A DNA stretch of 51,010 bases. Source: Actinomycetota bacterium. Its GTDB lineage: Bacteria; Actinomycetota; Humimicrobiia; Humimicrobiales; Humimicrobiaceae. Every line of letters starts with the position of its first letter. The first letter of the stretch is position 1. The position numbers and the translations under genes are program-made. The notes under the pieces are model-generated. The model saw only the letters and a program-made list of their open reading frames with translations, did no database searches and was not told the origin of the DNA. Positions 24,744 to 35,247 of the stretch are shown here, in pieces. Where the stretch lies: assembly GCA_026392215.1 (NCBI GenBank), contig JAPLCN010000144.1, positions 1 to 51,010 of the forward strand. The letters run 5' to 3'.

Positions 24744-27284
24744 ATGTTTAAATTTGGAAATATCTTAAAAGCAGGACAAGGCAAGATTCAAAAAAAATAT
24801 GACACTATTATTACTCAAATAAACGCAATTGAGCAAACCGTCAGTGAGATGAGCGATGAAGAGCTAAGGTTAAAAACGCCCGAGTTCAAGTCAAGATTTG
24901 AAAAGGGCGAAAGCCTGGAAGATCTGATGGCTGAAGCTTTTGCTGTTGTAAGGGAAGCTGCAAAAAGAACGCTTAACATGAGGCATTTTGATGTCCAGCT
25001 TTATGGAGGGATAGTATTATTTGAAGGTAAAATTGCAGAAATGAAAACCGGTGAAGGAAAAACGCTTGCTGCTACCCTGCCGGCTTATCTGTATTCAATT
25101 TCAGGCAAGAGTACACATATAGTTACAGTAAACGACTATCTTGCTAAAAGAGACAGCATCTGGATGGGCAATATATATAATTTTCTTGGAGTAAAAGTCG
25201 GGCTTCTTCAAAATAACCAGGAATACTCTGAAAAAAAGGAAGCTTACTCAAACAGCATAATTTACGGAACAAATAATGAATTCGGATTTGACTACTTGAG
25301 AGATAACATGGTTGCCTCAAAGGAAGCAATGGCTCAGGACGGGCATTATTATGCAATTGTTGATGAAGTTGACAGCATCTTAATTGATGAAGCCAGAACT
25401 CCCCTTATTATTTCAGGGGTTCCTTACCAGTCAACGGAGCTTTACAAAAAAATGTCAAAAGTTGTTCCAAAATTAACAGCAGAAGTTGATTTTGAAATTG
25501 ATGAAAAGCAAAAAACTGCAGCAATTACTGAAGAAGGCGTGGAAAAGGTTGAAAAAATAATAGGGATGGGTAACTTATATGATCCCAGCAACTATCTTTA
25601 TATTCATGCTTTAAACCAGGCGCTTAAAGCACATCATTTGTTTAAGAAAGATGTTGATTATATTGTAAAAGACGGGGAAGTGTTAATTGTTGACGAATTC
25701 ACAGGGAGAATTCTGCAGGGCAGAAGATACAGTGAAGGCTTGCATCAGGCAATTGAAGCAAAAGAAAATGTTAAGATAATGGAAGAAAACCAGACTCTTG
25801 CAACTATTACCATTCAAAATTATTTCAGGATGTATGAAAAACTTTCCGGCATGACAGGAACCGCGCTAACTGAATCTGAAGAATTCCGGCATATTTACAA
25901 GCTTGAAACTGTTGTCATCCCCACAAACAAGCCGATGATCAGGAACGACATGCCTGATCTGATTTATAAATCAGAAAAAACAAAATTTGAAGCAGTAGTA
26001 AAGGATATTAAAGAGAGATATGAGAAAGAACAGCCAGTTCTGGTTGGAACGATTTCAATTGAGAAATCCGAAACTTTAAGCAGGATGCTGCAAATGGAAG
26101 GTATTCCGCATCAGGTTTTAAATGCAAGATACCACGAAAAAGAAGCAGAGATAATTGCAAATGCAGGTCAGAAAAAAACTGTAACAATTTCTACCAACAT
26201 GGCCGGCAGAGGAACAGACATTGTTCTTGGTGAAGGTGTTATAGGGCTTGGAGGCCTTCATGTTTTAGGAACTGAAAGGCACGAAGCAAGAAGAATTGAC
26301 AACCAGCTTAGAGGAAGAAGCGGAAGGCAGGGAGATCCGGGTTCAAGCCAGTTTTATTTAAGTTTGCAGGATGACCTGCTTAGACTATTTGGTTCAGACA
26401 GGATAGGGGGCATAATGGAAAGGATGAATTTTCCTGACGATCTTCCCATAGCCCATCCTATCATAAACCGTTCAATTGAAAATGCGCAAAGGCAGGTTGA
26501 GTCAAGAAACTTTGAAATCAGAAAACATGTCCTTGATTATGATGATGTCATGAATAAGCAAAGGGAAGTAATTTATGCAAGAAGAAAGAAAGCATTGTTT
26601 GAAGAAAACTTAAAAGATGTTTCTTTTGAGATGATAGAAAATCTGATAGATTTAAGTTTTGATACGCACCTTAATGCCAATACTTACCCTGAAGAGTGGG
26701 ATATTGAAGAGTATAAGAATTACCTGATTTCCATGTTTGGAAAGGACATTTCAAAGGGTATTATTGAAAAAGACAGTCTTTCATCTGCAAGAGCAGACAG
26801 GATAGAATTGAAAGAAAAAATTCTGGAGCAGGTATTAAAAGCATACGAAGAAAGAGAAGCTGATTTTGGAGAAGAGATAATGCGTCAGCTTGAAAAAATT
26901 GTAGCATTAAATGTAATTGACAACAGATGGCGGGATCACCTGCTTGAGATGGATTATTTGAAGGAAGGTATAGGGCTGCGTTCATACGGGCAGCATGATC
27001 CCCTTGTTGAATACAAACACGAATCTTTTCATTTGTTTAAGGATATGATTGAAGAAGTTAAAAATGACACTGTGAGGCTTCTTTATAATGCAAGGATTTA
27101 TACAGGAGAAGAACAGGCAAGACAGCATGAAAAACAATATAAAAATGTTTCAACCAGCGGTCCGGGTGATGAGACTACGCCCAAAAAGGCACCTGTTGTA
27201 AACAAGGACAGGGTTGGAAGAAACGATCCGTGTCCATGCGGCAGCGGAAAAAAATATAAAAAATGCTGCGGCAAAGATCTCTGA
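24744..27284 (+). CDS. secA: Protein translocase ATPase SecA
   Basis: ATP-driven motor of the Sec pathway, acting at the cytoplasmic face of the SecYEG channel. In order: Walker A region [34 protein letters not shown], Walker [19 protein letters not shown], the preprotein-crosslinking/linker region, [38 protein letters not shown], and the C-terminal zinc tail [21 protein letters not shown] 24744 is chosen because GGTGAT lies about seven bases before it; the track's GTG 24735 would add three residues. Length (846) is normal for a single essential SecA. A terminator-like hairpin begins at its stop. Confidence 0.97.
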   Translation: MFKFGNILKAGQGKIQKKYDTIITQINAIEQTVSEMSDEELRLKTPEFKSRFEKGESLEDLMAEAFAVVREAAKRTLNMRHFDVQLYGGIVLFEGKIAEMKTGEGKTLAATLPAYLYSISGKSTHIVTVNDYLAKRDSIWMGNIYNFLGVKVGLLQNNQEYSEKKEAYSNSIIYGTNNEFGFDYLRDNMVASKEAMAQDGHYYAIVDEVDSILIDEARTPLIISGVPYQSTELYKKMSKVVPKLTAEVDFEIDEKQKTAAITEEGVEKVEKIIGMGNLYDPSNYLYIHALNQALKAHHLFKKDVDYIVKDGEVLIVDEFTGRILQGRRYSEGLHQAIEAKENVKIMEENQTLATITIQNYFRMYEKLSGMTGTALTESEEFRHIYKLETVVIPTNKPMIRNDMPDLIYKSEKTKFEAVVKDIKERYEKEQPVLVGTISIEKSETLSRMLQMEGIPHQVLNARYHEKEAEIIANAGQKKTVTISTNMAGRGTDIVLGEGVIGLGGLHVLGTERHEARRIDNQLRGRSGRQGDPGSSQFYLSLQDDLLRLFGSDRIGGIMERMNFPDDLPIAHPIINRSIENAQRQVESRNFEIRKHVLDYDDVMNKQREVIYARRKKALFEENLKDVSFEMIENLIDLSFDTHLNANTYPEEWDIEEYKNYLISMFGKDISKGIIEKDSLSSARADRIELKEKILEQVLKAYEEREADFGEEIMRQLEKIVALNVIDNRWRDHLLEMDYLKEGIGLRSYGQHDPLVEYKHESFHLFKDMIEEVKNDTVRLLYNARIYTGEEQARQHEKQYKNVSTSGPGDETTPKKAPVVNKDRVGRNDPCPCGSGKKYKKCCGKDL

Positions 27285-27312
27285 AATCTTTAACGAAGAT
27301 TTTTGTTTTTTA
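27284..27312 (+). terminator. Probable rho-independent terminator after secA
   Basis: The stem AAATCTT / AAGATTT with loop TAACG is followed by TTGTTTTTT. The stem begins at the last base of secA. Confidence 0.55.
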
Positions 27313-27406
27313 AATAGGAAAGCGGCAAATATTAAAAATAGTTTTGCATCATAATATTAATTTTAAAAAGTAATTTAAAAAAAATAAGCAAAAAGGCAGT
27401 GATAAA

Positions 27407-28508
27407 ATGTTTGAAGAATATAATGATTTTATACATGAGCTTACAGAAAAATTCAATTATCTAAGGAGCTGTCTTTGAAATAGACAGCAAAAAAGAAGAG
27501 CTTAAATCTCTGGCTGAATTGACCTATAAAGAAAACTTCTGGGATAATTACCAGGAAGCTCAGAAGGTAATGCAAAAAATTGAAAAAACCAGAAACGTTA
27601 TTGAGCTGTTTGATGATATCAATAGCAAGATAGAAAATGCAAAAGTTGCACTTGAAATCCTGATGCAGGAATCTGATAAAAGCATCGTTTCCGAACTGGA
27701 TAATAATGTTAAAGATATCCGAAAGCTCCTTGATGATGTTGAGGAAAAAACACTTTTAAGTGGGCCATATGATTCTAACCCTGCAATATTAAATATCCAT
27801 CCTGGCGCCGGCGGAACGGAATCGCACGATTGGGTTGACATGCTTCTCCGAATGTATATAAGGTGGATTGATAATAAAAAGTTCAAGTACAGAATTACAG
27901 ACTACCTTCCGGGAGAAGAAGCCGGAATTAAGAATGTCACATTAACAGTGCATGGGCTGAATGCTTACGGGTTGCTTAAGTCCGAAAAAGGTATTCACAG
28001 GCTTGTCAGGATAAGCCCCTTTGATTCTTCAAAAAGAAGGCACACCTCCTTTGCTGCAGTAGACGTAATCCCCTTGTTTGAAGAAGATGTTGAACTGGAA
28101 ATAAATAAGGAAGATTTAAGGATAGATACTTACAGGTCATCAGGAGCTGGAGGGCAGCATGTCAATGTAACCGATTCTGCTGTAAGGATTACCCATATTC
28201 CTACAGGAATTGTAGTTGCATGTCAGGATGAACGTTCGCAAATAATGAACCGGGAGACAGCAATGAAAATTCTGAAATCAAGGCTTTATGAAATGGAGCT
28301 TAAAAAGAAAATGGAGAAGCTGGACAACATCAGAGGCGAAAAAAAGGATATCGGGTGGGGAAGTCAAATCAGAAGCTATGTTCTGCAGCCTTATCAGATG
28401 ATTAAAGACCACAGGACTGATGCAGAGGTAGGAGATGTCAATTCTGTCCTTAACGGTGGAATTGATGTTTTTATAAAGGCTTATCTGAAAAGCACCGTAA
28501 AAAAATAA
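27407..28508 (+). CDS. prfB: Peptide chain release factor 2, with programmed +1 frameshift
   Basis: RF2 releases peptides at UAA and UGA. The zero-frame part starts at ATG 27407 and runs 23 codons to an in-frame TGA at 27476; a +1 shift at CTT-T joins it to the frame 27477-28508, giving 366 residues. The main part has the GGQ loop SSGAGGQHVNVTDSAV and the RF2 stop-recognition tripeptide in RISPFDSSKRRH. The track begins only at an internal TTG (27519). The coding join is 27407-27475 with 27477-28508. It sits after secA, as in many Gram-positive genomes. The product lowers its own synthesis by terminating at the internal UGA when abundant. Confidence 0.95.
27464..27478 (+). promoter_or_regulatory. 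RF2 programmed frameshift site
   Basis: An internal Shine-Dalgarno-like AGGAG (27464-27468) precedes CTT TGA (27473-27478), the same arrangement as in E. coli prfB. Slow termination at UGA, when RF2 is scarce, allows a +1 slip on CUU-U and translation of the full protein. Confidence 0.93.
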
Positions 28509-28780
28509 TTAAAATAAGGGACTTAAGGTTTGTTTTTTGTTTTACGCAAAATTTTAAAATGCTAATATATTATAATTTGAAGGCAGATGATATTTTTGGG
28601 CAAATGGCTTTAACGAAGCATAATTATATGGACTATATAAATTCGTTATGCTAATATCCATTTAGTATTTTTTAAAGACCGAAAGTAAAAAATCAAAAAA
28701 ATAAAAATATTATAAAAATATAAAAATTAATCAGAAATTTAAAGTAAGTTTAAGATATACAAGAACAAGGTTTTAATAAG

Positions 28781-29467
28781 ATGAACATAATTGAATTCAG
28801 AGATGTCAGCAAAATTTATGAAAATGGTACAGCTGCATTAAAAGATATAAACCTTGTCATAAAAAAAGGGGAATTTGTTTTTCTTGTCGGCCCCAGCGGC
28901 TCCGGGAAATCCACATTCGTCAAATTGATGATCAAAGAAACTCCTGTAACGAGCGGAACTATTTTTGTTGCAGGAAGAAATATCTGCATCCTTAAATCCA
29001 GCAAAATACCGCAGCTTAGAAGAAATATCGGCTGTATTTTTCAGGATTACAAGCTTCTTTCAGACAGAACTATTTTTGAAAATATCGCTTTTGCGCTTGA
29101 AGTTATCGGCAAGCCTAATTACATAATCAAAGCTCAAGTTCCGCAGGTCTTAAAACTCGTAGGCTTATATAGCAAAATGGATTCATACCCTCATCAGCTA
29201 TCAGGAGGAGAACAGCAGAGAATATGCATAGCAAGGGCATTTGTAAACAGGCCGCCTATTTTGCTTGCTGATGAACCTACGGGAAATCTGGACCCAGCAA
29301 CTTCGGAAAGCATCATGAAGCTGCTTTCAAGGATTAACCTGATTGGAACAACTGTTGTCATGGCAACACACGAAAAATCCATAGTTAATGCCATGAGAAG
29401 AAGAGTTGTAGAGATGGAAGAAGGATTGATAATCCGGGATCAGAAGAGAGGAGTATACGGATCTTGA
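28781..29467 (+). CDS. ftsE: Cell division ABC-type ATPase FtsE
   Basis: A 228-residue ATPase that partners FtsX at the division site and controls cell-wall hydrolase activation. Walker A GPSGSGKSTFV, ABC signature LSGGEQQRICIARAF, Walker B PPILLADEPTGNLDP, and the H-loop MATHEKS are all intact. It overlaps ftsX by four bases (TTGA), so the two are translationally coupled. A 272-base AT-rich leader precedes it, containing an AGCATAA...TTATGCT inverted repeat of unknown function. Confidence 0.96.
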   Translation: MNIIEFRDVSKIYENGTAALKDINLVIKKGEFVFLVGPSGSGKSTFVKLMIKETPVTSGTIFVAGRNICILKSSKIPQLRRNIGCIFQDYKLLSDRTIFENIAFALEVIGKPNYIIKAQVPQVLKLVGLYSKMDSYPHQLSGGEQQRICIARAFVNRPPILLADEPTGNLDPATSESIMKLLSRINLIGTTVVMATHEKSIVNAMRRRVVEMEEGLIIRDQKRGVYGS

Positions 29468-30381
29468 GTTTGATATTAAGACCAAAACATATTTTTGGGG
29501 AAACTTTTTTAAGCTTTAGGAGAAACTTTTTAATGGGGTTTACTGCAATCACTACTGTAGCCATAACATTATTTATTGTCGGAGTTTTTTCTGTCATTCT
29601 TTTTGATGTGCAAGGCGTACTAAATTCCATTGAGGGGCAGGTTGAAATTGCTGTTTACCTTAAAGACAATGTTTCAAATGATCTTAAAGTATATCTTGAA
29701 AATGAAATAAAAAAATGGCCTGAAGTAGACAGCATAGCTTATGTGTCCAAAGAACAGGCGCTGGAAAAGTTTAAAGTCCAAAATGAGGGCAGCGACATAT
29801 TAAAGGAGATCCAGGGCAATCCGCTTCCGGCATCTTTTGAGATAAAATTAAAAGATGCCCAGAAAGTTGAACAGGTTGCGCTGCGCTTTGTAGATAAGGA
29901 CGGCAAGAGCATTGACGGCGTTGATGAAGTAATATACGGCAAAAGTTATATCAGAAAGCTTTTTTCAATAACTGCTATAGCAGGAACAATAGCCCTGCTT
30001 ATAATAATTATTTTAATTCTTGCTACAATGGTATTAATTTATAACACAATCAGGCTTTCAATTTACGCAAGAAGGAAGGAAATTGAAGTAATGAAGCTGG
30101 TTGGTGCAACCAACGGGTATGTCAGAGCTCCATTTTTGTTTGAAGGTTTTTTTGAAGGCTTTCTAGGTGGAGGCATTGCAGTAGTGCTGCTTTATTTACT
30201 TAATAAATTTTTGCTCATCAAGGGTGAAACTGTTATTGTTGAGACCATGCATATCAAGAATCTGGCGATACTTGGTTCAAGCAATATTATTTTAATTGCA
30301 TACTTTGGAATCATAATAATTGGCGGCCTTATCGGAATTCTAAGCAGCGGATTTGCTTTAAGGCGATATTTAAAGGTATAA
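29464..30381 (+). CDS. ftsX: Cell division protein FtsX
   Basis: Integral membrane partner of FtsE. One N-terminal membrane segment (about residues 22-45, MGFTAITTVAITLFIVGVF) is followed by an extracellular domain (residues ~50-165) and three C-terminal segments (from about residue 170, 220 and 270), the standard FtsX topology. TTG start overlapping the ftsE stop, with GAGGAG upstream. The cytoplasmic loop YARRKEIEVMKLVGAT is typical. It probably transmits ATP hydrolysis by FtsE to the M23 peptidase encoded next. Confidence 0.95.
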   Translation: MSLILRPKHIFGETFLSFRRNFLMGFTAITTVAITLFIVGVFSVILFDVQGVLNSIEGQVEIAVYLKDNVSNDLKVYLENEIKKWPEVDSIAYVSKEQALEKFKVQNEGSDILKEIQGNPLPASFEIKLKDAQKVEQVALRFVDKDGKSIDGVDEVIYGKSYIRKLFSITAIAGTIALLIIIILILATMVLIYNTIRLSIYARRKEIEVMKLVGATNGYVRAPFLFEGFFEGFLGGGIAVVLLYLLNKFLLIKGETVIVETMHIKNLAILGSSNIILIAYFGIIIIGGLIGILSSGFALRRYLKV

Positions 30382-30392
30382 TCACATTAATT

Positions 30393-31553
30393 ATGAAAAA
30401 AAGAAGCAATTTATTCGTAGCAATATCAATATTTATTATTTTTATTCTGTTCTTTATTCCCAATGCTTCTATTTTTGCTTCATCTCTTGAGGAACAGCTT
30501 GATCAGATAAAAAAGGAGAAGGCGCAAACAGAAAAGAAGATTGAGGATGCAAAGAAAAAAGAGAAGGACTATCTGAATCAGGTTAATCAGGTAGAGACCC
30601 AGCTTCTTTCGAGTCTGGACCAGTTAAATACATTAAATAAAAATTTTGCTGACGTAAAAAGTGAAATTGACAAGACAAATATTGAACTGGCAGTAAAAGA
30701 AAATGATTTAGCTGTAATTAACAAGGATCTGGATGAGAAAGAAGGGATTTTAAGCAACAGAATTGCCTCGCTTTATAAAAACAGAAGTTCAAGTTTTTTT
30801 GAAGTTTTGTTTAAATCTAAAAGCTTCATTGAATTACTTTCCAAGTTAAAACTCATGAACCTGCTTGCTGCGCAGGATACCAGCATCATTGAAGACATTA
30901 AAAGTAAAAAAAGCGCTACTTTAAGTGTTAAACAAAGCATTTTGGAGTTGAAAAAAAAGCAGGATGATCAACGCAGTAATCTTGAAAAACTTGTAACTCA
31001 GTCAGAACAAAAAAATACGGAAATTTCCGGAATTCTTGACGACAAGAAAGTCCTGCTCTCAAGTGCAAAGGCAGACAAAAATGCCTTGATTAAAATGGCA
31101 GCACAGCAAACTGCAAAGGAAAATGAAATCCAGAGAGTACTTGAATCTTTAAAATATGGAAGCGCACCTAATGGTAGATTAATGTGGCCTGTTGTTGGAA
31201 GACTGATGTCAGGATTTGGCAGCAGAATGCACCCCATACTTGGATATGTAAGATTTCACTCGGGCATAGATCTGGCAGCACCAAGAGGAACTCCCATTGT
31301 TGCTGCAGATGGCGGTCAGGTAATTGAGGCAAGTTATGACGGCGGTTACGGAAATTCAATTTTAATATACCATGGCGGCGGTTTTGCTACATTTTATGCT
31401 CATATGTCAGGTTTTGCCGTAAGTCAGGGTCAGATGGTCAAAAGAGGTCAGATTATAGGTTATGTCGGGTCCACCGGCTTGGCTACCGGACCACACTGTC
31501 ATTTTGAAGTCAGGATAAACGGCGCGGCTCAAAATCCTCTCGGATATCTATGA
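30393..31553 (+). CDS. Secreted coiled-coil M23 peptidase (EnvC/CwlO-like FtsEX effector)
   Basis: An N-terminal signal sequence or anchor (residues 1-30) leads into a long coiled coil (about 30-250; LDQIKKEKAQTEKKIEDAKK) and a C-terminal M23 domain (about 270-386). The zinc ligands appear intact: GFGSRMHPILGYVRFHSGIDLA and the His-x-His in GPHCHFEV. So unlike E. coli EnvC, which is catalytically dead and activates amidases, this protein may itself cut peptide cross-links. It lies 11 bases after ftsX, matching the known pairing of FtsEX with a coiled-coil hydrolase. Right after the stop is a REP element. Confidence 0.88.
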   Translation: MKKRSNLFVAISIFIIFILFFIPNASIFASSLEEQLDQIKKEKAQTEKKIEDAKKKEKDYLNQVNQVETQLLSSLDQLNTLNKNFADVKSEIDKTNIELAVKENDLAVINKDLDEKEGILSNRIASLYKNRSSSFFEVLFKSKSFIELLSKLKLMNLLAAQDTSIIEDIKSKKSATLSVKQSILELKKKQDDQRSNLEKLVTQSEQKNTEISGILDDKKVLLSSAKADKNALIKMAAQQTAKENEIQRVLESLKYGSAPNGRLMWPVVGRLMSGFGSRMHPILGYVRFHSGIDLAAPRGTPIVAADGGQVIEASYDGGYGNSILIYHGGGFATFYAHMSGFAVSQGQMVKRGQIIGYVGSTGLATGPHCHFEVRINGAAQNPLGYL

Positions 31554-31584
31554 AGAAACATAGGGACGGTTCTCTTGTTTCCTT
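31554..31584. repeat. REP-like palindrome, copy 3 of 3 (inverted orientation)
   Basis: GGGACGGTTCT is the reverse complement of the centre in the other two copies, flanked by AAGAAACA and CTTGTTTCCTT arms. It begins at the stop codon of the M23 peptidase gene. Confidence 0.75.
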
Positions 31585-31991
31585 GCTTACGATCAGGATA
31601 ATTAGTTATTGGTGATTAATTTAGTTTTTTGTAATTTTTTCAGCTATAAAAGCTTAAAATTTTTATAATATTTATTTAACTGCAAATTTATTTTCAAATA
31701 TTTTTAGTATAAGCACAGTATCCGGTGATATTATTAATCCGGTTTGCAAAGTTATCCTTTTAACTCCAGCGCAAATAACAGAAAATATATTTTTCTACGA
31801 AAAAATATTCTTTACTTTTTTCTTAAATTTCAAAATAAAATTTGTTTAAAACATAAGATATAAATATCTTGCCATAATATGTATAATTAAATTTTTATAA
31901 AATTTGAATTTGTGGTAAACATTATTACTGAAATAAATTATTATAATTAAAATTATTAAAACAGAAAATAAAAGAGAGCTGACTTAAAAAT
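31554..31991. other. 438-base noncoding region between M23 peptidase and ctpA
   Basis: After the REP copy the sequence is strongly AT-rich, with no reading frame of note and no clear promoter boxes; a purine-rich AAAGAGAG precedes the ctpA ATG. I see nothing else in it. Confidence 0.6.
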
Positions 31992-33239
31992 ATGAAAAAG
32001 TTTAAGGCATTAAAAATTACAGGTGTGATTATAGGCGTAATTTTGATATTTACAGCAGGATTTTGGCTTGGGCTGGATTTTACGTATAAATTTAATATAA
32101 ATCTTCCAAAATTTGATCAGATATTTTCAAAAGCCGGCAGCGGTGATTCATCGTCAACAGGCAACAGTAAAAATGAAAGCGAGTTAAGTGTTAAAGCTTT
32201 GGAGCAGACAATAGATTCTGTATCAAAGGAAGCTCTTACGCCAAAGACAAAAGAAGAACTGGTAGTTGCAGCTATTAATGGAATACTTGATAGTCTGGGG
32301 GATAAGCATTCAGAATATTTTACAAGAAATCAATATACTAAAATAATGGAGTCTTATCAGGGAATAATGAGCGGCGGTATAGGCGTTGTTGTAACAATGA
32401 ACGACAATAAAGAAGCGGAAGTGGTAAAGGTAATAAAGGGCAGCCCTTCTTCAAAACTTGATATCAAACAGGGAGATTTGATTAAAAAGGTGGATGGAGC
32501 TGATATTTCAGGCCTTTCACTGGAAGAAGTAGTATCAAAAATCAAGGGTCCGGTGGATACAGAAGTAAATCTTACATTTTTCAGACCGGAAGGCAAAAAA
32601 ACTTTTGACCTTAAAATAAAAAGAGGAACTTTTGCTGTCCCGAATTTTGATGCAGAAATAATTGAAGGAAACATAGCATATGTCCAGTATTATGACTTTC
32701 AGGAAGGCGGAGCGCAGCAGCTGGAGAAAGAGCTTGATGGTTTGATAGCCCAGGGTGCCAAAGGTATTATCCTGGATTTAAGAGATAACCTTGGAGGAGT
32801 ACTCGATGATGCTGTTTATTTATGTGACTTGTTTTTAGATAATGGGACCATAGTTACCGTAAAAGGCAGAAACAACGGCAAGGACAGTTTTGAGGAATTC
32901 AAGGCAAAAGAAGGAAAATATCTGGATATTCCTCTTGTAGTATTAATAAATGGATATTCAGCAAGCGCATCCGAATTAACTGCAGGCGCCTTAAGAGACA
33001 GCAAGAGGGCGCTTCTTATTGGTGAAAAAAGCTATGGGAAGGGAACTGTTCAGGCTCTTCATATATTATCAGACGGTTCCGGAATCAAATTTACAACTGC
33101 AAAATATTTTCTTCCTTCCGGAGAGTCAATAGATGGAACGGGAATAATTCCGGATATTACCGTAAAATTAGATGCGCAGTCAAAGTCTGATGTTCAAAAA
33201 GAAAGAGCAATTGAAGAAATTAAAAAATTAATCAAGTAA
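31992..33239 (+). CDS. S41-family carboxyl-terminal processing protease
   Basis: A 415-residue CtpA-like serine protease outside the membrane. One N-terminal membrane segment (about residues 7-28) anchors it. A PDZ domain (about 110-190; SGGIGVVVTMNDNKEAEVVKV) precedes the catalytic domain with Ser in INGYSASASELTAGAL and Lys in GEKSYGKGTVQ, the S41 Ser-Lys dyad. Such enzymes trim extracytoplasmic proteins, often cell-wall hydrolases, and it is encoded near the M23 hydrolase it might process; that link is inference. ATG start. Confidence 0.93.
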   Translation: MKKFKALKITGVIIGVILIFTAGFWLGLDFTYKFNINLPKFDQIFSKAGSGDSSSTGNSKNESELSVKALEQTIDSVSKEALTPKTKEELVVAAINGILDSLGDKHSEYFTRNQYTKIMESYQGIMSGGIGVVVTMNDNKEAEVVKVIKGSPSSKLDIKQGDLIKKVDGADISGLSLEEVVSKIKGPVDTEVNLTFFRPEGKKTFDLKIKRGTFAVPNFDAEIIEGNIAYVQYYDFQEGGAQQLEKELDGLIAQGAKGIILDLRDNLGGVLDDAVYLCDLFLDNGTIVTVKGRNNGKDSFEEFKAKEGKYLDIPLVVLINGYSASASELTAGALRDSKRALLIGEKSYGKGTVQALHILSDGSGIKFTTAKYFLPSGESIDGTGIIPDITVKLDAQSKSDVQKERAIEEIKKLIK

Positions 33240-33332
33240 TATAGTGGATAATAATTCAAATTTAGTTAAATGTTTTTTAATAATTTTTTTGTTGGTTTTT
33301 ATTTTTAAAGTATATATACAGGAATTAAAGTC

Positions 33333-33806
33333 ATGGGGAAGCAAAAAGAGGAAAGCAAGGTAATTGCTGCTCAAAACAAAAAAGCGTTTCACGATTTTCT
33401 TATAATTGATAAGTTTGAAGCGGGGATTATCCTGCGCGGGAATGAGGTTAAATCTATAAGGGAGCATAAGGTTAATCTTACAGACAGCTATGCCAGGATT
33501 AAAAACGGAGAGCTGTTCTTATATAACATGCATGTTTCTCCCTACAGCAAGGCAAGGATTGAAGAAACCAATCCGCTAAGAATTAAGAAATTATTAATGC
33601 ACAGACAGCAGATCCAGAAAATAAATGGCAAATTAAATGATAAAAGCTTAACCCTTGTTCCTTTAAGTGTTTATTTTGTTAATAATTTTGCAAAAGTTGA
33701 GCTTGGGCTGGCAAAAGCAAAATTAAAACAGGACAGGCGGCAGGAGCTGGAGAAAAAGGCAACAGAAAGAGAAATCCAGAGAACACTAAAAAATTTCAGC
33801 CGGTAA
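33333..33806 (+). CDS. smpB: SsrA-binding protein SmpB
   Basis: A 157-residue partner of tmRNA in rescue of stalled ribosomes. KKAFHDFLIIDKFEAGIILRGNEVKSIRE, VNLTDSYARIKNGELFLYNMHV and the C-terminal basic tail KLKQDRRQELEKKATEREIQRTLKNFSR, which enters the empty mRNA channel, are all present. The tmRNA gene itself follows after 281 bases, the common smpB-ssrA arrangement. A GCCTGAT/ATCAGGC hairpin lies between them (33851-33884). Confidence 0.96.
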   Translation: MGKQKEESKVIAAQNKKAFHDFLIIDKFEAGIILRGNEVKSIREHKVNLTDSYARIKNGELFLYNMHVSPYSKARIEETNPLRIKKLLMHRQQIQKINGKLNDKSLTLVPLSVYFVNNFAKVELGLAKAKLKQDRRQELEKKATEREIQRTLKNFSR

Positions 33807-34087
33807 TATGTTTTATTATGGCATTCGGCATTTTATATGAGAATTTATCAGCCTGATATACCTGTATTAAATATTAAATCAGGCAAAAGCCATAATCTAT
33901 TTAATTAGTAAACAATAAGAGGGTTGCCCTTAAAAACAATACAGGCTACACACTTTAAACCTGCTGAAAATTTTAAGCTAAAGAAAAATATTTTTCTTCA
34001 CCCATCTAAACCAGGTAAATTTAATTTACATTTTACTTGCATTTATGTGATAAAATATATTATGGATTTCAAAACCAATAATTTATT

Positions 34088-34440
34088 GGGGGCGTTTTGG
34101 ATTCGACAGGGGTAGATTGAGCTTAGATGGCAAACCGAGTACCAGAGACTCGTAAAACGCTGGAACAAAAATAAACGCAAACAAAAGCGAATTAGCTTTA
34201 GCTGCCTAAACGCAGCTAACGTCCTTTAAGAGTTTCCTTCACTTTTAAAAGGGCGCCGTTAGAAGGATACCTTTTTAAGGAGCGGCCGTTTCCTTAAAAG
34301 AAGGGAAAATTAAAACAGCATAGCAATGAAAGATACTGTTCATGTGATTTTTCAAAGCGAAAATTAGACATGAACTATGTTTGTAGAAGTTTAAGTGCCA
34401 TTGTCTTTGGACGCGGGTTCGACTCCCGCCGCCTCCACCA
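34088..34440 (+). ncRNA. ssrA: Transfer-messenger RNA (tmRNA)
   Basis: The acceptor GGGGGCG pairs with CGCCTCC before an encoded ACCA end; GGGTTCGACTCCC forms the T-arm. The 5' part has the expected TTTGGATTCGACAGGGGTAG. The tag reading frame begins GCA AAC AAA AGC and encodes ANKSELALAA before TAA, ending in the usual hydrophobic AA degron. A one-piece tmRNA of about 353 bases. It trans-translates stalled ribosomes with SmpB. Its 3' end is a frequent integration site, and accessory genes follow here. Confidence 0.96.
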
Positions 34441-34568
34441 TGAACTGATTGCATTTGGATATAAGATCTATCATGCCTGAGCGTCAACTTCTATGGTTTG
34501 TCTGCCCTTAATGTCACGGATTTGTCACGGATTAACTTAAGGTTATAAGAGAGAGGTAAGGAAAATAA

Positions 34569-34901
34569 ATGAAAGTTAAAAACATTATTTTAAGAGGATT
34601 ATATCAATCACTTGGCCTTGCAACTTATTGTATTCTTGTTGTAGTTATTATGAGCAATCTGCCTAAACTATTTACTTCTAATCCAGGTGTAACAAATAAT
34701 CTATTACAGGGCTTTATGTTTTTGATTATCTTTCTTGTAAGTGCATTAATCACAGGCTCAATTGCCTTGGCGTATCCTATATCTTTAGCTTTTAGGAAAA
34801 ATATAAAGGAAGCTGCATTTATTGTTTTATCTACTGTATTATGGTCAATTTTATTTTTAATAATTGCTTTGGTTACAGCTATTATTATATATAAACCTTA
34901 A
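34569..34901 (+). CDS. Small membrane protein, unknown function
   Basis: A 110-residue protein with about three predicted membrane helices (LATYCILVVVIMSNL, GFMFLIIFLVSALITGSIAL, FIVLSTVLWSILFLIIALV). I do not recognise a family. A ribosome site GAGAGGTAAGGA precedes the ATG. It is the first gene after the tmRNA 3' end and is followed by repeat copy A, consistent with an accessory segment. Confidence 0.6.
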   Translation: MKVKNIILRGLYQSLGLATYCILVVVIMSNLPKLFTSNPGVTNNLLQGFMFLIIFLVSALITGSIALAYPISLAFRKNIKEAAFIVLSTVLWSILFLIIALVTAIIIYKP

Positions 34902-35247
34902 CTTTCATTTGGCTGCCCCAAGGTGTGAAATTTCGAACCAAATTTTAAGAGAATTAATTGATTTAAAAGATCTGTTCAGTAATTAAATAATATAAATGTC
35001 CGCTTTGGCTGGTCACCATACGCAATGTCAGAAACAAATTTTTGTTATTAAGTGAAGATATCTTTATACCCGAATTGAGTTTTTAAAGTTTTTACTTCAT
35101 TGTTTGAATTTGAAATATTCTTTTATCATTTAAAAAAATAATCTAAAACTAAAACTTCCCAAAAATATTTACATTAAAATCTTATTTATATAAAAAACGT
35201 CTAATAGATTGCGATAATTAGTAAAAATAAATTGAATGAGATAGCAA
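34902..35247. other. 346-base gene-free stretch with repeat copy A
   Basis: Contains the 81-base repeat (35006-35086) and otherwise AT-rich sequence with scattered stops in all frames. No gene is supported. Confidence 0.6.
35006..35086 (+). repeat. ~81-base dispersed repeat, copy A
   Basis: Begins TGGCTGG and ends GAATTGAGTTTTTAA. Shares order and spacing with copies B (38274) and C (39216). One frame reads W-S-P-Y-A-M-S-E, and copy C reads W-P-Q-Y-A-M-L-E in the same frame, so the repeat may derive from the end of a gene; both then hit stops. Confidence 0.7.

Noticed and set aside
28509-28780. Regulatory RNA before ftsE
   Set aside because: Only one AT-rich inverted repeat (AGCATAA/TTATGCT); not enough to separate it from background in AT-rich DNA.
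33924-34115. 63-residue plus-strand ORF before tmRNA
   Set aside because: Overlaps the tmRNA 5' end, has no ribosome site and no conserved pattern.
34275-34487. 70-residue minus-strand ORF over the tmRNA
   Set aside because: Antisense shadow of ssrA.
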